Positions 23,499 through 26,866 of a stretch of 26,866 nt of DNA are shown here, piece after piece. The notes beneath the pieces are model-generated. The model was not told where the DNA came from and did not search any database. It saw only the letters and a program-made list of their open reading frames with translations. Positions within the stretch are counted from its first letter, which is position 1. Every line of letters starts with the position of its first letter. This DNA comes from CAZWBR01 sp964404205 (lineage in GTDB: Bacteria > Bacteroidota > Bacteroidia > Bacteroidales > Prolixibacteraceae), in the NCBI GenBank assembly GCA_964404205.1, contig CAYOJD010000034.1:1-26866 (forward strand), read 5' to 3'. The translations under genes and the position numbers were made by a program.

Positions 23499-23590
23499 AG
23501 TGGATGGATATTCATTCCCGAATGCAAAATAAGCAAAGTTTTCCCATTGACCGAAATGGTTGAATGTGATTTACCGGAATATAGAGGCGA

Positions 23591-24478
23591 TTAACAATTG
23601 TTTAACCCACAGTCGGCTGCTTCATCTTCGATCTCGACGGTGACGTGGTCAATTTTATATTCGATGCAAATGGCCCTTATTTCATCTTTGATGCGTTGGT
23701 GGATTTTAGTATCGCAAACGGGCGAAACAATGTGCAGTGTCAAAATGTGGCTTTCGCCGTCGAGTGTCCAGAGATGAATATCGTGCAGGTTGTCAACGCC
23801 TTCAATCGCCTTTATTTTGTTGGTTAAAACTTTCATATCGACATCGCCCGGCACCTCCTGCAATAGCACTTTAAAGGTCGAAATCAGGTTCCTGAAGACA
23901 TTTATCAGCACCCAAACGGAGATCCCGATGGAAAGCAGCGGGTCGAGGATAGGCAGGTGGACAAACATCATCACCACACTAACGACTAAAACGGCCAGCC
24001 AGCCCAAAACATCTTCGAGCAGATGGAGCGAAACGGCCTTTTCGTTCAACGAACTTCCTTTGGCCAGACGGAAGGCGGCAAATCCATTGACGGCTACCCC
24101 CAGGATGGCAAACAAAAACATCCCTTTGGCATTGGCTTCGACGGGCGAAAAGAGCCTTTCAACTCCCTCACGGATGACAAACAACGACCCGACAAACAGC
24201 ACCACCGAGATGAAAAGTGCCCCTAACAACGAAAACCGTCTGTACCCGTACGAAAAATGGCTGTCGCGGCCGCGCGATGAAACTTTTTGCAGGTACCAGG
24301 CAACACCCAGCGAAACCGAATCGCCGAAATCGTGCAGCGCATCGGAGAGTATGGCAACACTGTTGGTCAGAAATCCGCCAAACAATTCAACAATGGCGAA
24401 GGCCAGGTTCAGAAAAAAGGCAATCGATAGGTTGGTCGAACTGTTGTGCTGATGGGGTGAACTCATCGGGTTATCCAT
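23591..24478 (-). CDS. Cation diffusion facilitator family transporter (zinc-type)
   Basis: A 295-residue inner-membrane exporter with six helices. The transport-site pairs are in place: HDFGD (H49, D53) in helix 2, preceded by D46, and HLLED (H152, D156) in helix 5, the HxxxD pattern typical of Zn/Cd exporters such as CzcD/ZitB. A cytosolic ferredoxin-like domain follows (VPGDVDMKVL, DIHLWTLDGESHILTLHI, IDHVTVEIE). The end DCGLNNC carries two cysteines. N-terminal HQH and a short His-poor loop suggest no large His-rich metal buffer. The ATG at 24478 sits two bases after the T-run of a terminator; a second in-frame ATG at 24466 is a plausible alternative. The upstream gene of unknown function may share its transcript. 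Confidence 0.92.
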   Translation of the reverse strand: MDNPMSSPHQHNSSTNLSIAFFLNLAFAIVELFGGFLTNSVAILSDALHDFGDSVSLGVAWYLQKVSSRGRDSHFSYGYRRFSLLGALFISVVLFVGSLFVIREGVERLFSPVEANAKGMFLFAILGVAVNGFAAFRLAKGSSLNEKAVSLHLLEDVLGWLAVLVVSVVMMFVHLPILDPLLSIGISVWVLINVFRNLISTFKVLLQEVPGDVDMKVLTNKIKAIEGVDNLHDIHLWTLDGESHILTLHIVSPVCDTKIHQRIKDEIRAICIEYKIDHVTVEIEDEAADCGLNNC

Positions 24479-24479
24479 T

Positions 24480-24505
24480 AAAAAAAGCCGCCTGTCGGGC
24501 AGCTT
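24480..24505 (-). terminator. Intrinsic terminator abutting the transporter start codon
   Basis: On the minus strand AAGCTGCC and GGCGGCTT form an 8-bp stem (one G-T pair) with a CGACA loop, followed by a run of T ending at 24480, one base before the transporter ATG (24478). It would end the 24523-25230 transcript or attenuate the transporter. Confidence 0.75.
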
Positions 24506-24522
24506 TAGTTGTTGAAAGTGGC

Positions 24523-25230
24523 TTATTTTTTGATTTTTGAGAGATAGAGGGCATGAATTTCCTTCAGAAAATCAACCTCTTCCTTTTTGGTGTAAATTCG
24601 AACCATCTCTTTCAGTTTCCCTTTTTTGAAAAAGCAGCCCGATGCCGCATCAAAACTCGACGAACTGGCGTTGTATTTCACCTGTTTGGTTATCTCTTCG
24701 AACGCAGCTGCGGAGAGCTTTTTAGGCAACAGCAAATAATAGTGGAACTCTTCCGTGGCATCTTTATAAATCTCTTTGTCCACGCTTCTGATGCAAAATA
24801 GTTTGTGCAGTTCAATGTATCCATCGTCGCCTTTCCAGTTCGACGACGATATTTTGGGTTTCAAACCATATTGGGCAAACGATTCCTGGATAGGGGCCAA
24901 CTGGTCGAAACTGTCGAGGTGGCGCAGACGGACCACTTCGAACGATTTGTCGTAGATGGTAATCCGGGCTTTTGCAGCTTCGAATTTCCATCCGGTAGCC
25001 TTTTGCGTGGCTTTGTGGGCGCGTTCGATATCAAAGACCGAATAGTCTTTGTCCATCCCGATATACAAATAAACCGGCTTGCTGTCGTTTGGTACATCGA
25101 GGTAATATCCCGGGAATGGCGCAAGCGATTCAAAAACCAGCGACCCCGGCATGGTTTTATGATGGATGGTAAATAAGGTTTCTCTCTTTCCGAGCATCCC
25201 AAATACTTCAGTTTTCTTATCTTTGCCCAT
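24523..25230 (-). CDS. Conserved-looking cytosolic protein of unknown function
   Basis: A 235-residue protein I do not recognise. It has no signal peptide or membrane helix and is rich in Lys (about 12%), with clusters near the start (MGKDKK) and end (LSKIKK). The N-terminal third reads as strands with aromatic residues (TLFTIHHKTMPGSLVF, FPGYYLDVP, VYLYIGMDKDYSVFDIER). The middle has WKFEAAKARITIY and LRHLDSFDQLAPIQESF. The C-terminal half has SVDKEIYKDATEEFHYYLLLPK and MVRIYTKKEEVDFLKEIHALY. Codon pattern and clean frame support a real gene. It lies upstream of the CDF transporter on the same strand, separated by a terminator, and diverges from the flippase-like gene. No function is proposed. 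Confidence 0.7.
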   Translation of the reverse strand: MGKDKKTEVFGMLGKRETLFTIHHKTMPGSLVFESLAPFPGYYLDVPNDSKPVYLYIGMDKDYSVFDIERAHKATQKATGWKFEAAKARITIYDKSFEVVRLRHLDSFDQLAPIQESFAQYGLKPKISSSNWKGDDGYIELHKLFCIRSVDKEIYKDATEEFHYYLLLPKKLSAAAFEEITKQVKYNASSSSFDAASGCFFKKGKLKEMVRIYTKKEEVDFLKEIHALYLSKIKK

Positions 25231-25362
25231 ATACCTGTTATTTTAGATGGTTATTTGCGATAATTAAAATATGACATTTAACGATATAAAACAACCGAAA
25301 CCATTGCTTTGTTCTATTTGCAATAACAAAGTTCTGTTGTTGTCCACTAATTGATAGCGTAA

Positions 25363-26472
25363 ATGAAAATAAATACCAAAGATGCCCTCAGAGATGTTCA
25401 CCCGTCGAAAGTGATCTTGCCGGTTTTAATTGGCATTGCTGTAGCAGCTTATATCTTTTTCCGTGAAGGGGAGATCGAGTCACTCTCGGTGATTCAGCCT
25501 ACATGGACTGTGGTTTTCTTTCTGATGGTTGCTATCCTGTTGGTCTGTTTCCGTATTCTGGGATACATGATTCGCCTCAGGATTCTTTCCGAAGGCAAAT
25601 TAAGTTACTTCAAGATTTTAAGAATTGTGTTGCTGTGGGAGTTTGCCTCAGCGGTTACCCCCTCGGCTGTAGGCGGTACATCGGTTGCCCTTTTGTTCCT
25701 CTATAAAGAGGGTTTGCCAATTGGCAAAGGGGCGGCAGTAGTGCTGGGCACCCTCTTTCTCGACGAACTCTATTTTGTACTGGTTTTTCCCATTGTAGCC
25801 ATGCTTATCGGCTTCGACAACCTTTTTGCCTTGTCGAAAGTCGATGCCGGCAGTTTCCTCGACAACAAATATTTCTATTTCGCGATAGCCGGTTACGGGG
25901 TAAAAGTGTGCATCGTTCTGCTGGTTGGCTATGGGTTGTTTTTCAACCCTCAGGCGTTGAAACGGTTTATTTTACTGATATTCTCCATTCCCGGGCTGCG
26001 GCGATGGAAAGAAAAGGCCGCCGAATCGGGCGATGATATTGTGGATGCCTCGCGCGAGTTATCGAGCAAACCGTTTAAATTTTGGTTGAAAGGATTTGGC
26101 GCAACTGTCTTTTCGTGGACATCGCACTATTCGGTCGTCAATTTCCTTATTCTGGCTTTGATTTTCGGGTTGAATGGTTCAGCCAACCACACGCTCCCTT
26201 CAATTGTCGAACACATCAATATTTTTGCCCGTCAGCTTATCCTCTGGGTGATGATGATGGTATTCCCGACACCTGGCGGGACCGGCCTCTCGGAGGTGAT
26301 TTTCCTCGAATACATGAAGATTTTTATCCCGACCGGTTTTGTCAGCATCATGACCGTTATCTGGCGGCTCATTTGTTACTACCCCTATCTGTTTATCGGC
26401 GCAGTAATCCTGCCGGGATGGATTAACCGAAGTTTTAAACACCACCGAAACGAAGAGATTGAGGTGAAATGA
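25363..26472 (+). CDS. Flippase-like integral membrane protein (LPG synthase transmembrane-region family)
   Basis: A 369-residue polytopic membrane protein of the lysylphosphatidylglycerol synthase transmembrane-region (MprF N-domain / YbhN) family. Family hallmarks are the SAVTPSAVGGTS segment near residue 100 and FPTPGGTGLSEVIF near 300, within about eight to ten hydrophobic helices. The C-terminal aminoacyl-transferase domain of true MprF is absent, so it would flip or translocate a lipid rather than make one; the substrate is unknown. It starts at the ATG at 25363. The gene ends with an ATGA overlap into the YgjP-like gene, indicating coupled translation. No TAnnTTTG promoter was found in the 132-base divergent gap upstream. 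Confidence 0.88.
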   Translation: MKINTKDALRDVHPSKVILPVLIGIAVAAYIFFREGEIESLSVIQPTWTVVFFLMVAILLVCFRILGYMIRLRILSEGKLSYFKILRIVLLWEFASAVTPSAVGGTSVALLFLYKEGLPIGKGAAVVLGTLFLDELYFVLVFPIVAMLIGFDNLFALSKVDAGSFLDNKYFYFAIAGYGVKVCIVLLVGYGLFFNPQALKRFILLIFSIPGLRRWKEKAAESGDDIVDASRELSSKPFKFWLKGFGATVFSWTSHYSVVNFLILALIFGLNGSANHTLPSIVEHINIFARQLILWVMMMVFPTPGGTGLSEVIFLEYMKIFIPTGFVSIMTVIWRLICYYPYLFIGAVILPGWINRSFKHHRNEEIEVK

Positions 26473-26866
26473 GCAACGAACGGACAGTTCATCTGACACC
26501 GGTTGGCGATGTGCGGATTGTTCGTCATCCCCGTGCAACGCGTCTGCGCATCTCGGTCACCCCTTCGGGTGATGTAAAAGTCACCATTCCAATGGGGGCT
26601 TCATTCACGTCGGGCGAAAAGTTTCTTTACGAAAAGAGGGAGTGGCTTGCCGAAGTACTGAAAAAGCTTGAGATGAGACAATCAATTGCGCCTCAACTTT
26701 CTGATGGCGAACTGTTCAAAACCCGAAACTTTACCTATCGGGTTTCGGCTACCCCGCTCGATCGAATCCGTATCAGGCTGCTGAATGCCGAGAAAACCAT
26801 GTTAATCGAATACCCAAATTTATACGAGCTAAATTCCCCGGTCATCAAAAACGGAATCCGTAAACT
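26469..26866 (+). CDS. YgjP-like metallopeptidase domain protein, N-terminal part (cut by window edge)
   Basis: About 132 codons are visible, starting at the ATG that overlaps the stop of the flippase-like gene. The opening VRIVRHPRATRLRISVTPSG, then VKVTIP, and a helix containing FLYEKREWLAEVLKK, followed by LSDGELFKTRNFTYRV, match the N-terminal part of the YgjP/DUF45 family of zinc-dependent (SprT/WSS1-like) proteases. The HExxH-type zinc-binding motif of the family would lie beyond the window, so catalytic competence cannot be checked. Cytosolic, substrate unknown. Confidence 0.8.
   Translation, partial: MSNERTVHLTPVGDVRIVRHPRATRLRISVTPSGDVKVTIPMGASFTSGEKFLYEKREWLAEVLKKLEMRQSIAPQLSDGELFKTRNFTYRVSATPLDRIRIRLLNAEKTMLIEYPNLYELNSPVIKNGIRK

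Noticed and set aside
1..26866. tRNA, rRNA, insertion sequence, integrase or defence system
   Set aside because: No tRNA cloverleaf, rRNA, transposase, integrase, restriction or defence gene motif was recognised on either strand.

Overview
The window comes from a Bacteroidota chromosome, probably a free-living member of the Bacteroidales/Marinilabiliales kind. This is inferred from lineage hallmarks: a PorP/SprF protein next to a giant PKD-repeat protein with a type IX secretion (gliding-type) C-terminus, DUF6427 and DUF6146 family proteins, a DUF4369/thioredoxin-like lipoprotein, and promoters that fit the Bacteroidota pattern (TTG, about 18 bases, TAnnTTTG) rather than sigma-70. A 10-base run of N inside purD shows that this is draft sequence. 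The genus cannot be named from the sequence alone.

Layout. 1-2731: a lysine/diaminopimelate block, with lysA (cut by the window edge) and a dapF homologue leftward and dapL rightward. 2858-4935: a rightward set made of a secreted carboxypeptidase-regulatory-like protein, a threonine dehydratase/serine racemase-type enzyme and a DUF1330 protein. 4971-10235: a leftward type IX secretion pair. 10431-13775: a DUF6146 lipoprotein, ruvC, a HIT protein, greA, a single-pass membrane protein and a Rieske-like lipoprotein. 13912-16333: ahcY and ribF, both leftward. 16565-21149: a thioredoxin-like lipoprotein, lpxH with a KAS III homologue, and rmuC. 21159-25230: leftward DUF6427, purD, a cation-diffusion-facilitator transporter and an unrecognised gene. 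25363-26866: a flippase-like membrane protein overlapping a YgjP-type metalloprotease gene that runs off the window.

How the genes work together. DapL makes LL-diaminopimelate, DapF would epimerise it to meso-diaminopimelate, and LysA would decarboxylate that to lysine. However, the DapF homologue here has serine at both catalytic cysteine positions. The giant PKD protein and the PorP/SprF protein probably form a secreted cell-surface unit. LpxH and the KAS III homologue are translationally coupled lipid enzymes. The rest is mostly housekeeping.

No mobile element, CRISPR array, rRNA or tRNA was found, and I see no undescribed multi-gene defence or mobile system. The most interesting signals are smaller: the cysteine-less DapF; a predicted terminator inside the greA leader; a Rieske-like protein without its histidine ligands; a thioredoxin-like lipoprotein without its CXXC; an out-of-frame ATG just before the signal peptide of the giant protein; a terminator abutting the transporter start codon; and several palindromic or 11-bp-period intergenic repeats.
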